46,714 bases of DNA. It comes from Streptomyces pathocidini (GTDB taxonomy: Bacteria; Actinomycetota; Actinomycetes; Streptomycetales; Streptomycetaceae). The position numbers were made by a program, and so were the translations under genes. The DNA lies in contig NZ_LIQY01000001.1 of assembly GCF_001418495.1 (NCBI RefSeq), positions 1 through 46,714 on the forward strand. Reading direction: 5' to 3'. The notes under the pieces were generated by a model. The model saw only the letters and a list, made by a program, of their open reading frames with translations, was not told where the DNA came from and searched no databases. Positions within the stretch are counted from its first letter, which is position 1. Each line of letters starts with the position of its first letter. Shown in pieces: positions 33,602 to 43,701 of this stretch.

Positions 33602-34616
33602 CGACCTTCAACCGCTCCAGCAGGGGCCGCTTCAGCGCGGACCGGGGAACACCATCGCCCCCACCGGCGCCGGCGGCGCGATGGACCTCGCCGTGAGCGA
33701 GGCCGAGACGCTGGAGCGGCCGCCCGGCACCGGCACGATCCCGGGCGGTCCCCCGGGCGGGCCCGGGGCAAAGCCGCGCAGCCTGTGGTCCGACGCCTGG
33801 CGGGAGTTGCGCCGCAACCCCGTCTTCATCGCCTCCGGGCTGCTGATCGTCTTCCTGGTGCTGATCGCCATCTGGCCCGGGCTCATCGCGAGCGGCGACC
33901 CGCTCTCCTGCAACCTGGCCAAGTCCCAGGAGGGTTCGCAGCCCGGCCACCCCTTCGGCTACGACACCCAGGGCTGCGACGTCTACACCCGCACCGTGTA
34001 CGGTGCCCGCGCCTCGGTCACCGTCGGCGTCTGCGCCACGCTGGGGGCCGCGCTGCTGGGCAGCCTGCTGGGCGGGCTCGCCGGGTTCTTCGGCCGCTGG
34101 GGCGACGCGCTGCTCTCCCGTACCGCCGACATCTTCTTCGGCATCCCGGTCGTCCTCGGCGGCCTGGTGTTCCTCTCGGTGATCACCTCGACGACGGTGT
34201 GGCCGGTGGTCGGCTTCATCGTGCTGCTGGGCTGGCCGCAGATCTCCCGCATCGCCCGCGGCTCGGTCATCACCGCCAAGCAGAACGACTACGTGCAGGC
34301 CGCCCGCGCGCTCGGCGCGAGCAACACGCGGCTGCTGCTGCGCCATGTGGCACCCAACGCCGTCGCGCCGGTGATCGTGGTGGCGACCATCGCGCTCGGC
34401 ACGTACATCTCGCTGGAGGCCACCCTCTCGTACCTCGGTGTGGGGCTGCGCCCGCCGACCGTCTCGTGGGGCATCGACATCTCCAACGCCGCCCCGCAGA
34501 TCCGCAACGCGCCGCACATGCTGCTGTGGCCCGCGGGTGCGCTGAGCCTCACGGTGCTGGCCTTCATCATGCTCGGCGACGCGGTGCGCGACGCCCTCGA
34601 CCCCAAGCTGCGCTGA
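33594..34616 (+). CDS. Oligopeptide ABC permease, second subunit (OppC/DppC type), operon 2
   Basis: A 340-aa OppC-type permease. The hydrophilic N-terminal tail is about 30 residues longer than in the operon 1 paralogue and is Gly/Pro-rich (GTIPGGPPGGPGAKP). The core is closely similar: WRELRRNPVFIASGLLIV, DTQGCDVYTRTVYGARASVT, DYVQAARALGASNTRLLLRH, MLGDAVRDALDPKLR. The final 100 bases are nearly identical to operon 1. Confidence 0.94.
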   Translation: MPDDLQPLQQGPLQRGPGNTIAPTGAGGAMDLAVSEAETLERPPGTGTIPGGPPGGPGAKPRSLWSDAWRELRRNPVFIASGLLIVFLVLIAIWPGLIASGDPLSCNLAKSQEGSQPGHPFGYDTQGCDVYTRTVYGARASVTVGVCATLGAALLGSLLGGLAGFFGRWGDALLSRTADIFFGIPVVLGGLVFLSVITSTTVWPVVGFIVLLGWPQISRIARGSVITAKQNDYVQAARALGASNTRLLLRHVAPNAVAPVIVVATIALGTYISLEATLSYLGVGLRPPTVSWGIDISNAAPQIRNAPHMLLWPAGALSLTVLAFIMLGDAVRDALDPKLR

Positions 34617-34627
34617 GGAGCCGTCAG

Positions 34628-35632
34628 GTGAGTGCTCTGCTCGAAGTCCGCGATCTGCATGTGGAGTTCCGTACGCGGGACGGTGTGGCGAAGGCCGTGA
34701 ACGGGGTGAGCTACGGCGTCGGGGCGGGGGAGACGCTGGCCGTGCTGGGGGAGTCCGGTTCGGGCAAGTCGGTGACCGCGCAGGCGATCATGGGCATCCT
34801 CGACAGCCCGCCGGGCCATGTGACGGGCGGCCAGGTCCTGTTCCAGGGGCGTGACCTGCTGACCCTGTCCAAGGAGGAGCGGCGGCGGGTGCGCGGCGCC
34901 AAGATGGCGATGATCTTCCAGGACGCGCTGTCCTCGCTGAACCCGGTGCACACGGTCGGCGCCCAGCTGGGCGAGATGTTCCAGGTCCACGAGGGCATGT
35001 CCCGCAAGGACGCCCGGGTGAAGGCCGTGGAGCTGATGGACCGGGTGCGGATTCCGGCGGCGAAGGAGCGGGTGAACGATTACCCGCATCAGTTCTCGGG
35101 GGGTATGCGGCAGCGGATCATGATTGCGATGGCGCTTGCTCTGGAGCCGGATCTGATCATTGCGGATGAGCCGACGACGGCGCTGGACGTCACCGTCCAG
35201 GCCCAGGTGATGGATCTTCTCGCGGAGTTGCAGCGGGAGTTCACCATGGGTCTGATTCTGATCACGCACGATCTGGGTGTGGTGGCGGATGTGGCCGACA
35301 AGATCGCGGTGATGTACGCGGGGCGGATCGTGGAGACGGCCCCGGTCCACGAGCTCTACAAGCGCCCCGCCCACCCGTACACCCGAGGCCTGCTGGACTC
35401 CATCCCGCGGTTGGACCGCAAGGGGCAGGAGCTGTACGCGATCAAGGGCCTGCCGCCCAACCTCATGGCGATCCCGCCCGGCTGCCCCTTCCACCCGCGC
35501 TGCCCCCGGGCCCAGGACGTGTGCGTCACCGACCGGCCGCCGCTCTTCCCGGTCACCGAGAACGACGGCACGGAGCTGCCCGGCCGCGCCGGCGCCTGCC
35601 ACTTCTGGAAGGACGAGCTGAATGCCTCCTGA
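34628..35632 (+). CDS. Oligopeptide ABC ATPase (OppD/DppD type), operon 2
   Basis: A 334-aa ATPase from GTG 34628 ([18 protein letters not shown]), 11 bases after the permease stop. It carries Walker [11 protein letters not shown], signature FSGGMRQR, Walker [13 protein letters not shown], and the C-terminal [17 protein letters not shown]. It lacks the 13-residue N-terminal extension of the operon 1 homologue. Blocks of DNA identity with operon 1 interrupt sequence that has diverged at synonymous sites. Confidence 0.95.
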   Translation: MSALLEVRDLHVEFRTRDGVAKAVNGVSYGVGAGETLAVLGESGSGKSVTAQAIMGILDSPPGHVTGGQVLFQGRDLLTLSKEERRRVRGAKMAMIFQDALSSLNPVHTVGAQLGEMFQVHEGMSRKDARVKAVELMDRVRIPAAKERVNDYPHQFSGGMRQRIMIAMALALEPDLIIADEPTTALDVTVQAQVMDLLAELQREFTMGLILITHDLGVVADVADKIAVMYAGRIVETAPVHELYKRPAHPYTRGLLDSIPRLDRKGQELYAIKGLPPNLMAIPPGCPFHPRCPRAQDVCVTDRPPLFPVTENDGTELPGRAGACHFWKDELNAS

Positions 35633-36695
35633 AGCGACCGAAGCCAGGCCCACCGGGGAACCGATCCTGGAAGTCCGGGACTTGGCGAAGCTCTACCCGC
35701 TGACCCGCGGCGTCGTCTTCCGCAGGAAGATCGGGGCCGTACGGGCCGTGGACACCGTCTCCTTCGACCTGCGGCGCGGCGAGACGCTGGGCATCGTGGG
35801 GGAGTCGGGCTGCGGCAAGTCGACGCTGGCGAAGATGCTGGTCCACCTGGAGCGGCCCACCTCCGGCCGCATCCTCTACAAGGGCGAGGACATTACGCGG
35901 TTGTCGGGGCGGGCGTTGAAGGCGGTGCGGCGGAATATTCAGATGGTGTTCCAGGATCCGTACACGTCGTTGAATCCGCGGATGACGGTCGGGGACATCG
36001 TCGGTGAGCCTTTTGACATCCATCCGGAGGTGGCGCCGAAGGGGGACCGGAGGCGGCGGGTCCAGGAACTGCTGGATGTGGTGGGCCTGAATCCGGAGTA
36101 CATCAACCGCTACCCGCACCAGTTCTCGGGTGGCCAGCGCCAACGGATCGGGATCGCACGGGGGTTGGCGCTGAACCCCGAGATCATCATCTGCGACGAG
36201 CCGGTCTCGGCGCTCGATGTCTCGGTGCAGGCGCAGGTGGTCAACCTGCTGGAGCGGCTCCAGGACGAGTTCGGGCTCTCGTATGTCTTCATCGCCCACG
36301 ACCTGTCCGTGGTCCGGCACATCTCGGACCGGGTGGGGGTGATGTATCTGGGCCGGTTCGCCGAGATCGGCACGGACGAGCAGATCTACGACTACCCCAC
36401 CCACCCGTACACCCAGGCCCTGCTCTCCGCCGTGCCCGTCCCCGACCCGGAGGCGCGGGAGGGCCGGGAACGGATCATTCTGGCGGGCGATGTCCCGTCC
36501 CCCGCGAACCCGCCGTCGGGCTGCCGGTTCCGTACGCGCTGCTGGAAGGCGCAGGACAAGTGCGCGCAGGAGGTGCCGCAGCTGGTGGTCCCGGCCGGGT
36601 TCCGCCACGCGGAAGGGCCCGTGGTCCACGATTCGGCCTGCCACTTCGCGGAGGCCCTGCCCCAGGACATGTCGGAACCCGCGTCCGCGGAGTGA
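35622..36695 (+). CDS. Oligopeptide ABC ATPase (OppF/DppF type), operon 2
   Basis: A 357-aa ATPase whose ATG 35622 overlaps the upstream gene by 11 bases. It has Walker [10 protein letters not shown], signature FSGGQRQR, Walker [13 protein letters not shown] and C-terminal [19 protein letters not shown]. Its N-terminus ([20 protein letters not shown]) lacks the Val/Gly and Arg/Glu/Ser repeats of the operon 1 homologue. It is convergent with the bldK-type operon, with 54 bases between the stops. Confidence 0.95.
   Translation: MPPEATEARPTGEPILEVRDLAKLYPLTRGVVFRRKIGAVRAVDTVSFDLRRGETLGIVGESGCGKSTLAKMLVHLERPTSGRILYKGEDITRLSGRALKAVRRNIQMVFQDPYTSLNPRMTVGDIVGEPFDIHPEVAPKGDRRRRVQELLDVVGLNPEYINRYPHQFSGGQRQRIGIARGLALNPEIIICDEPVSALDVSVQAQVVNLLERLQDEFGLSYVFIAHDLSVVRHISDRVGVMYLGRFAEIGTDEQIYDYPTHPYTQALLSAVPVPDPEAREGRERIILAGDVPSPANPPSGCRFRTRCWKAQDKCAQEVPQLVVPAGFRHAEGPVVHDSACHFAEALPQDMSEPASAE
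35875..36241 (+). repeat. Near-identical tract shared by the two OppF-type genes (copy 2)
   Basis: Partner of 14997-15363, including the identical 212-base run 36003-36214. Confidence 0.85.
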
Positions 36696-36702
36696 AACGG
36701 GG

Positions 36703-36749
36703 GTGTCGCGGACACGGGTTCCGACCCGAGCGGAGGCGCTGAACTCGGG

Positions 36750-36753
<4 letters not shown>
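36703..36753. terminator. Bidirectional terminator between convergent ABC operons
   Basis: Two hairpins in tandem. GTGTC (36703-36707) pairs with GACAC (36711-36715). GACCCGAG (36725-36732) pairs perfectly with CTCGGGTC (36746-36753). The second overlaps the stop codon of the minus-strand ATPase. They can end transcription from both sides. Confidence 0.65.
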
Positions 36754-37871
<1,118 letters not shown>

Positions 37872-37886
37872 GTTCTCGGAATCTCC

Positions 37887-38951
37887 CTAGCCCAGCCGGG
37901 GTTTGATCTGGTCGATGAAGACGGTCCGCTGCTGCTCGGCCGTCAGATGGCAGGCCGCGCCCCGCCCCTCGGGCAGCGCCGGGCGCTCGGTCGCGCACCG
38001 ACCGCCGCCCACCTGCTCGGGGAAGGCGCAGCGCGGGTGGAACGGGCAGCCGGACGGTGGGTTCAGCAGGGACGGCGGGGAACCCGGGATGGGCGTGAGC
38101 GCCTTGTCCACGTCGGAGCCCAGCCGCGGCATCGAGCTCAACAGGCCCCAGGTGTACGGGTGCTGGGGGCTGCGGAGTACTTCGCCGACGCTGCCGCGCT
38201 CCACGGCCCGGCCCGCGTACATCACCAGCAGGTCGTCGGCCATGGTGGAGATGACGCCCAGGTCGTGGGTGATGAAGACGATCGCGGAGCCGAACTCCTG
38301 CTGGAGGTCCTTGAGCAGGTCCAGGATCTGGGCCTGCACGGTCACGTCGAGCGCGGTGGTCGGCTCGTCGGCGATCAGCAGGTCCGGGTCGCAGGCCAAC
38401 GCCATGGCGATCATGGCGCGTTGGCGCATACCGCCGGAGAACTGGTGCGGGTAGTCGTTGACCCGCAGCTTGGGCTGCGGGATACCGACCTTCGCCAGCA
38501 TCTCCACCGCCCGCAGGTGCGCCTCGCGCCGGGAGACGCCCCGGTGCTTGCGGTACGGCTCGGCGATCTGGCGGCCCACCGTGTAGTACGGGGAGAGCGC
38601 GGTCAGCGGATCCTGGAAGATCATCGCCATCTTGTTGCCGCGCAGCGTCTCCAGCGTGCGCTCGCGGGCCCCGATGAGCTCCTGGCCGTCGAGGACGATC
38701 TCCCCGGCGATCTGGGTGGTCTTGGGGTTGTGCAGGCCCAGCACGGTCAGGTTGGTCACCGACTTGCCGGAGCCCGACTCGCCGACGATGCCCAGCGTCC
38801 TGCCGCGCTCCAGGTCGAACGAGAGGCCGTCCACGGCCTTGACGGTGCCGTCCTCGGTGGAGAACCGGACGTACAGGTCGCGCACGGAGAGGAAGGGGTC
38901 CGACCCGGTCGGGGCGCTGCCCGCGCCCTCGGTCTTGGTGAGTGTGGTCAC
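37887..38951 (-). CDS. bldKD: BldK-type oligopeptide ABC ATPase (OppD type)
   Basis: A 354-aa ATPase with Walker [12 protein letters not shown], signature [15 protein letters not shown], Walker [13 protein letters not shown] and C-terminal [15 protein letters not shown]. The N-terminus ([25 protein letters not shown]) follows a short linker. It starts 10 bases after the permease stop, so the last three genes of the operon are tightly packed. It is clearly a separate lineage from the OppD-type ATPases of operons 1 and 2 and shows no DNA-identity tracts with them. Confidence 0.82.
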   Translation of the reverse strand: MTTLTKTEGAGSAPTGSDPFLSVRDLYVRFSTEDGTVKAVDGLSFDLERGRTLGIVGESGSGKSVTNLTVLGLHNPKTTQIAGEIVLDGQELIGARERTLETLRGNKMAMIFQDPLTALSPYYTVGRQIAEPYRKHRGVSRREAHLRAVEMLAKVGIPQPKLRVNDYPHQFSGGMRQRAMIAMALACDPDLLIADEPTTALDVTVQAQILDLLKDLQQEFGSAIVFITHDLGVISTMADDLLVMYAGRAVERGSVGEVLRSPQHPYTWGLLSSMPRLGSDVDKALTPIPGSPPSLLNPPSGCPFHPRCAFPEQVGGGRCATERPALPEGRGAACHLTAEQQRTVFIDQIKPRLG

Positions 38952-38961
38952 GGTCGGTCTC

Positions 38962-39939
38962 CTAGGACAGCCGCACGCGCGGGTCGATGAAGGCGTAGGC
39001 GAGGTCCACGATGATGTTCAGCATCAGGATGAAGAAGGCGCCGAACATCATCACGCCCATCGTCAGCGGGATGTCCTTGTTCACCGAGGACTCCACCGCG
39101 AGCCGGCCGAGGCCCGCCAGGTCGAAGGTGAACTCGGTGACCACCGCGCCCGAGAGCAGGGAGCTGAGGTCGATGCCGATGATGGTGACGATGGGGATCA
39201 GTGAGCCGCGCCAGGCGTAGCGGAAGAACACGTAACCCCGGGACATGCCCTTGGCGCGCGCGGTGCGGACGTGCTCCTCCTGGAGCTGCTCGATCATCGT
39301 CGAGCGCGACATGCGGGTGTACTGGGCGGTGAAGATCGTCGCCATGACCACCCAGGGGATCAGCATCCCGAGGAACCAGCCGCCCGGACTGTCGAAGGGC
39401 GAGACGTACTTGGGGTTCTCCATCAGGCCCGTGCTGTAGACCAGCAGACCGAGCACGATCGGGCCGAGCAGGTAGATCTGGAATGAGCTCAGGACGATGG
39501 AGGCGCCGCTGAGCGCCTTGTCGACGGCGGTGCCGCGCTTCCAGGCGGCGATCAGACCGGCGCCGAGACCGACCACCAGGAAGACCACCAGGCCGCCGAG
39601 GGTCAGCGACAGGGTCAGCGGGAACCGGTCGATGATCGAGTCCCAGACCATGTCGCCGCTGGCGAAGGAGACGCCCAGGCAGGGCGCGGGGCAGTGGCCC
39701 TGCGGGAAGTCGCGCCCGGCCACGATGCCCATCATGAAGTCCCGGAACTGGGCGGCGATGGGTTGGTCGAGGCCCAGGTTCTCGCGGATCACGGCGATGT
39801 TCTGGGGGCTGCAGTTCTTGCCGCAGGCGAGCTCGGCGAAGTCCTGGGGGATCGAGTAGAACAGGAAGAACGTGAACGCGCCGATCAGGAACATGATGAC
39901 GACGGCGCCGGACAACCTGCGGATCAGAAACGGAAGCAT
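38962..39939 (-). CDS. bldKC: BldK-type permease (OppB type)
   Basis: A 325-aa permease with an OppB N-terminus (LPFLIRRLSGAVVIMFLIGA) and an unusually large first external loop containing paired cysteines (LACGKNCS and GHCPAPCLG). The EAA-type motif is EEHVRTARAKGMSRGYVFFRYAWRG, and the C-terminus is IIVDLAYAFIDPRVRLS. The four loop cysteines may form disulfides outside the membrane. A strong hairpin lies in the 108-bp gap between this gene and the lipoprotein gene. Confidence 0.83.
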   Translation of the reverse strand: MLPFLIRRLSGAVVIMFLIGAFTFFLFYSIPQDFAELACGKNCSPQNIAVIRENLGLDQPIAAQFRDFMMGIVAGRDFPQGHCPAPCLGVSFASGDMVWDSIIDRFPLTLSLTLGGLVVFLVVGLGAGLIAAWKRGTAVDKALSGASIVLSSFQIYLLGPIVLGLLVYSTGLMENPKYVSPFDSPGGWFLGMLIPWVVMATIFTAQYTRMSRSTMIEQLQEEHVRTARAKGMSRGYVFFRYAWRGSLIPIVTIIGIDLSSLLSGAVVTEFTFDLAGLGRLAVESSVNKDIPLTMGVMMFGAFFILMLNIIVDLAYAFIDPRVRLS

Positions 39940-39990
39940 GGCGGGCGGCTGCTCTCTTGGTGAGGCGGGGAGTTGTCGTGAGGCGTGCGG

Positions 39991-40031
39991 GTCCGCGGGG
40001 TGCGCTCCGCCTGGCGCGCACTCCCGCGGAC
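39991..40031 (-). terminator. Intra-operon hairpin between bldKB and bldKC
   Basis: GTCCGCGGGGTGCGC (39991-40005) pairs with the segment ending at 40031 (GCGCACTCCCGCGGAC) with one bulged base. It follows the lipoprotein gene in the direction of transcription, as in operon 1. Confidence 0.6.
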
Positions 40032-40047
40032 TGGCCGCACTGACGGG

Positions 40048-41847
40048 TTACGGGTTCTTGATGAACACGTCGTTGATGTCGATGTTGCTGGCCTCCATGT
40101 TGTAGCGAGCGCCGCCGATGCGGGAGCCGTACAGCTGGATCGTCTTGGAGTAGTAGACCGGGGCGCAGGGGTTGATCTCCTCCACGATGCGGTGGTGGAT
40201 CTCCTCCCACTTCTTCGCGGCCGCCTCGGGCTCCAGCGCGGTGGCCTCGTCGATGCCCTTGTTGACCGTCTCGTCGTTGATGTGCGAGTAGTTCGGGCTG
40301 CCGTCGCCGACCAGGTCGCCGTCGTAGACCGGGGTGATGACGGTGGACGGCGACGGCCAGTCCTGGCCCCAGCCGGTCATGTAGAGGTCGAACGGGTTGT
40401 CGAGCTTGCCGATCTGCTCGTAGAAGGTGGCGCGGTCGATCTCCTTGGCCTGGGGGTCGAAGCCGAGCTTCTTGAGCACGTCGGTGACGATGACCATCTG
40501 CTTCTGCCCGCGCGGGGTGTTGGAGTACGCGTAGGTGAGCTTGGTGCCCTCCTTGACGCCCGCCTCCTTCAGCAGCTGCTTGGCTTTCTCCAGGTCGCCG
40601 GCCGGCTTCTTGACCTTGCCGAACGGGTCGTAGGAGGGGTCGAAGCCCGGCAGGGTCGGGGCCAGCAGGCCGCCGGCGACCTCACCGCCGTACTTGCCGC
40701 CGTCCGCCTGGACCATGGAGGCGCTCGGGATCGCGTACGTGATCGCGTCCCGGATCTTCTTGTCCTTCATCTCGGAGCTGTCGAGGTTGAAGCACATCTG
40801 CCAGACGTAGGGCTGGTAGCCGCGCACGGTCCGCGCGTAGGCCTTCTTGTCCGTCACCACGGACGACATCTGCGCGGTGTCCACCATGTCGATGAACTGC
40901 AGGGCGTTCTTGGCCTCGCCCTGGTCGGCCAGCAGCCGCTTGGTCTGGCTGGGGATGCTGACGGTCAGCGGGAAGTTGTAGCCGTCCACGTACTGGTGGC
41001 GGACCGAGTCGGTCTTCGGGTCCCAGTTGGTGTTGCGCACCAGCGTCATGGACTTGCCGGGCTTGAACTCGGAGATCTTGTACGGGCCGAGGGCGGCGGG
41101 CGCCTTGTCGTACTTCTCCTTGGTGTCCTGCTTCTCGGGCACGATCGAGTAGCCGGGCATCGCCAGGGCCTGCGGGAGGTCCGGGCGGGCCTGCTTGAAG
41201 TGGAAGACCACCGTGGAGTCGTCCGGGGTCTCCAGGACCGAGTCCGGCAGGTGCTTGCCCTTGTACGGGCCATCCGGCAGCGCCTTGCGGTAGTCGTCGC
41301 CGGAGAGCCAGGTCTGGACGTAGTTCGGGCCGTCGAAGATGAACTTCGCGTAGGTCCGCTCGATGCTGTGGCGGACGTCCTTGGACGTGATGACGTTGCC
41401 GTCCTCGTCCTTGACGCCCTTCTTGATCTTGAACGTCCAGGTCTTGCCGCCGTCGGAGGACTGCCCCGAGTCGGTGGCGATGTCACCGACGATGCTGAGG
41501 TTGCCGTCCTTGTCCGAGTGGAAGTTAGTCAGGCCGCGGTGGATCAGGTTGCCGAGCTGGTTGGCGTCGCTGACGTAGATCTGGCCCGGGTCGAGGTGGG
41601 AGAAGTCCGACTGCATATAGCCGGTGATCACCCCGCCCTCCTCGGCCCCGGCCACCGGGGCGGCGGGGCCGGTCGAGGCGGCCTCGTCCGCGTACTTGAC
41701 CGGCTCCTGCTGTCTGGCGGCGTCCTTGCGCTTGGCGGACTTGTCCGTGGTGTCGCCGCCGCTGCCGGAGCAGCCGGTCAGCACGAGGGCGCCGGCGGCG
41801 AGGGCGACCACTATGGCGCGCGTCTGGCGCGATCGGTCGGTCTTCAT
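40048..41847 (-). CDS. bldKB: BldK-type oligopeptide-binding lipoprotein
   Basis: A 599-aa family-5 lipoprotein with lipobox LTGC and Cys26 after MKTDRSRQTRAIVVALAAGA. The mature N-terminus has a charged linker, then GGVITGYMQSDFSHLDPGQI, NLIHRGLTNFHSDKD, SDGGKTWTFKIKKGVKDEDG and YKISEFKPGKSMTLVRN. About 600 aa is the size I recall for BldKB of S. coelicolor, and the position as second gene after a permease also fits. It would present the developmental signal peptide to the BldKA/KC channel. Loss of BldK in S. coelicolor gives a bald phenotype and bialaphos resistance (established knowledge). Confidence 0.83.
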   Translation of the reverse strand: MKTDRSRQTRAIVVALAAGALVLTGCSGSGGDTTDKSAKRKDAARQQEPVKYADEAASTGPAAPVAGAEEGGVITGYMQSDFSHLDPGQIYVSDANQLGNLIHRGLTNFHSDKDGNLSIVGDIATDSGQSSDGGKTWTFKIKKGVKDEDGNVITSKDVRHSIERTYAKFIFDGPNYVQTWLSGDDYRKALPDGPYKGKHLPDSVLETPDDSTVVFHFKQARPDLPQALAMPGYSIVPEKQDTKEKYDKAPAALGPYKISEFKPGKSMTLVRNTNWDPKTDSVRHQYVDGYNFPLTVSIPSQTKRLLADQGEAKNALQFIDMVDTAQMSSVVTDKKAYARTVRGYQPYVWQMCFNLDSSEMKDKKIRDAITYAIPSASMVQADGGKYGGEVAGGLLAPTLPGFDPSYDPFGKVKKPAGDLEKAKQLLKEAGVKEGTKLTYAYSNTPRGQKQMVIVTDVLKKLGFDPQAKEIDRATFYEQIGKLDNPFDLYMTGWGQDWPSPSTVITPVYDGDLVGDGSPNYSHINDETVNKGIDEATALEPEAAAKKWEEIHHRIVEEINPCAPVYYSKTIQLYGSRIGGARYNMEASNIDINDVFIKNP

Positions 41848-41886
41848 GATGCGTGTGCACCTACCTGTCGGTTGTTATCCATGAGT

Positions 41887-41927
41887 GCTGCCTGACGCAT
41901 CCGGTCTCCCGGTGCGGGGGCGGCAGC
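41887..41927 (-). terminator. Hairpin between bldKA and bldKB
   Basis: GCTGCC (41887-41892) pairs with GGCAGC (41922-41927), and the stem continues through CGCA/TGCG and CCGG/CCGG pairs with an internal loop. It lies in the 100-bp gap ahead of the lipoprotein gene and may attenuate or process the message. Confidence 0.45.
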
Positions 41928-41947
41928 CACCCCCCACCAATGGACGG

Positions 41948-42982
41948 TCACCGTCCGGTCTTGGGGTCGAACGCGTCCCGCACCGAGTCGCCCAGGAGGT
42001 TGAAGGCCAGGACGAAGACGAACAGGGCGACGCCGGGGAAGAACATGAACGCCGGATCCTGCTCGTAGATGTCGGCGGCGGTGGCGAACATCCGCCCCCA
42101 GTCCGGCGTCGGCTCCACGAAGCCGACGCCGACGAAGGAGAGGAAGGCGATGGTCAGGATGTTGCTGGGCAGCATGTAGGTGCTCTGCACCAGGATCGGG
42201 GTGACGATGTTCGGCAGGATCTCCTTGCGGACGATCCGCCAGGGCGAGGCCCCCGACACCTTGGCCGCCTCCACGAACTCCCGCTCACGCAGGCCGAGTA
42301 CGGAGGAGCGCACCAGGCGGGCCATGGCCATCCAGCCCAGGAACCAGAGCACCAGGATGATCACCACGGCGCGGAGGTACGCGGGCGTCTCGTCCTTGGG
42401 GGAGACGAAGAGCGCGGTCACCACCGGCATGAAGGCGATGAAGAACAGCTGGTTGGGGAAGGACAGGAAGAAGTCGGTGACGCGGCCCAGCCAGTAGTCG
42501 ACCCGGCCGCCGAAGTAGCCGCCGACCATGCCGATGACGACGCCGGTGAGCACCGTGGTCAAGGTGACCGCGAGCGCCATGAACAGCGAGGTCCGCATCC
42601 CGTAGATCAGCATCGTGAACACGTCGCGGCCCACGTTGGGCTCGACGCCGAACCAGAAGTCGGCGGAGACCCCGCCGAAGGGGGCCGCGGGCATCGCGAA
42701 GTCGTTCAGCAGGCCCGGGTAGTTAGGGTCCTGGGCGTAGAGCGTGTACGGGTCCTTGCCGTAGAGCCAGGAGATCACCGGGGCCAGCGCGGCCACGGCG
42801 AAGTAGGCGAACACCGCACACGCGGAGATCACGCCCACCCGGTCGCGCCGGAACCGCAGCCACATGAGCCTGCCGGGCGACAGCCCCTCCTGGGACGTGT
42901 CCTCCCGGGCGGCCTCCGTGAGGGATTCGGGAACCATGGCCGCGTCCGTGGAGGTGCCGGCGGCTTGAGTTGGACTGGTCAT
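41948..42982 (-). CDS. bldKA: BldK-type permease (OppC type)
   Basis: A 344-aa OppC-type permease, first gene of the operon. I chose ATG 42982 (MTSPTQAAGTSTDAAMVPES) because AAGGA lies six bases upstream; the longer frame to 43084 adds unrelated residues. A hydrophilic N-terminal tail of about 45 residues leads to the motif RLMWLRFRRDRVGVISACAV. The large periplasmic loop has VEPNVGRDVFTMLIYGMRTS, and the EAA-type motif is REFVEAAKVSGASPWRIVRKE. The C-terminus NLLGDSVRDAFDPKTGR is typical. Confidence 0.82.
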   Translation of the reverse strand: MTSPTQAAGTSTDAAMVPESLTEAAREDTSQEGLSPGRLMWLRFRRDRVGVISACAVFAYFAVAALAPVISWLYGKDPYTLYAQDPNYPGLLNDFAMPAAPFGGVSADFWFGVEPNVGRDVFTMLIYGMRTSLFMALAVTLTTVLTGVVIGMVGGYFGGRVDYWLGRVTDFFLSFPNQLFFIAFMPVVTALFVSPKDETPAYLRAVVIILVLWFLGWMAMARLVRSSVLGLREREFVEAAKVSGASPWRIVRKEILPNIVTPILVQSTYMLPSNILTIAFLSFVGVGFVEPTPDWGRMFATAADIYEQDPAFMFFPGVALFVFVLAFNLLGDSVRDAFDPKTGR

Positions 42983-43396
42983 CGGTTCCTTGCCCCCGCG
43001 ACGAAAAGTATTTGACACATCGACAGCGGCGGACAGCGCTCGCTGATTGAGCGGAACTCTGACGAGCGACGCAACGTGCGTCAAGGGGGAAGACGGCTGT
43101 GACCTGTGGAGACTGAGAAGCTTGAGCGAAGATTTCGCAGATTGAACTCCGTACGTGCTTGACAGCTCAACAACTAGTCCGGCATAGGGGATTTATGCCG
43201 ACCAACTTCGTTAACGCGTACGCAACTTGACTGACGCAGCACCGATATACGGACGCGCCACGCTGAACTGCGTACGGCCGTGCGGGTGCCGTAGGGCCGG
43301 CTGAGGGTGGCTGCGAGGCCGCCCCCAGCCGGTTCGCATCAGCCCTGGGGCCGGTCCTGCCCGGAGACCGGCGGTCTCGGATCAGCCCTCGGCGGC
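42983..43396. promoter_or_regulatory. Promoter region of the bldK-type operon
   Basis: About 410 bp upstream of bldKA. The part at 43100-43260 is AT-richer than average and contains the perfect inverted repeat GGCATA (43181-43186) / TATGCC (43194-43199), a candidate operator, and GTTAAC at 43210-43215. I could not assign a -35/-10 pair for the minus strand with confidence. Confidence 0.5.
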
Positions 43397-43619
43397 CTGG
43401 ACGATCATCTTGTTTCCCGGCGCACCCGCGGACTCGGCGACGCCAACCAGGCGGTGCGGTACGGGATCGACGCCCTTGCCGTCGCCCGCGCCCACGACCT
43501 GCCGACCCAGGAGCTCGCGGCTGTGCTCCTCGCCCTGGTCGCCGCGGAGGCGGATGAACGCGGACCTGGCCGCGGAAATCTGGCGCATTGCCGCGGAGGC
43601 ACTGGCGGGCAGGGACTGA
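43397..43619 (+). pseudogene. Frameshifted remnant of an unidentified gene
   Basis: One frame reads GDANQAVRYGIDALAVARAH, then DLPTQELAAVLLALVAAEAD, with strong GC at third positions. Near 43555 the coding character moves to another frame, which reads MNADLAAEIWRIAAEALAGR and ends at TGA 43619. Together they look like one helical, TPR-like segment broken by a single-base shift. No start with a ribosome site is evident, so I treat it as a gene fragment. Confidence 0.35.
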
Positions 43620-43701
43620 CCGGGCCCGCCTGGCGCCGGGCCGGTCTGCTCCGGTCCGGGGCGGTTTACGTTCCGGCGGGGGCCGGCCCGGGCCGGGGTT
43701 G

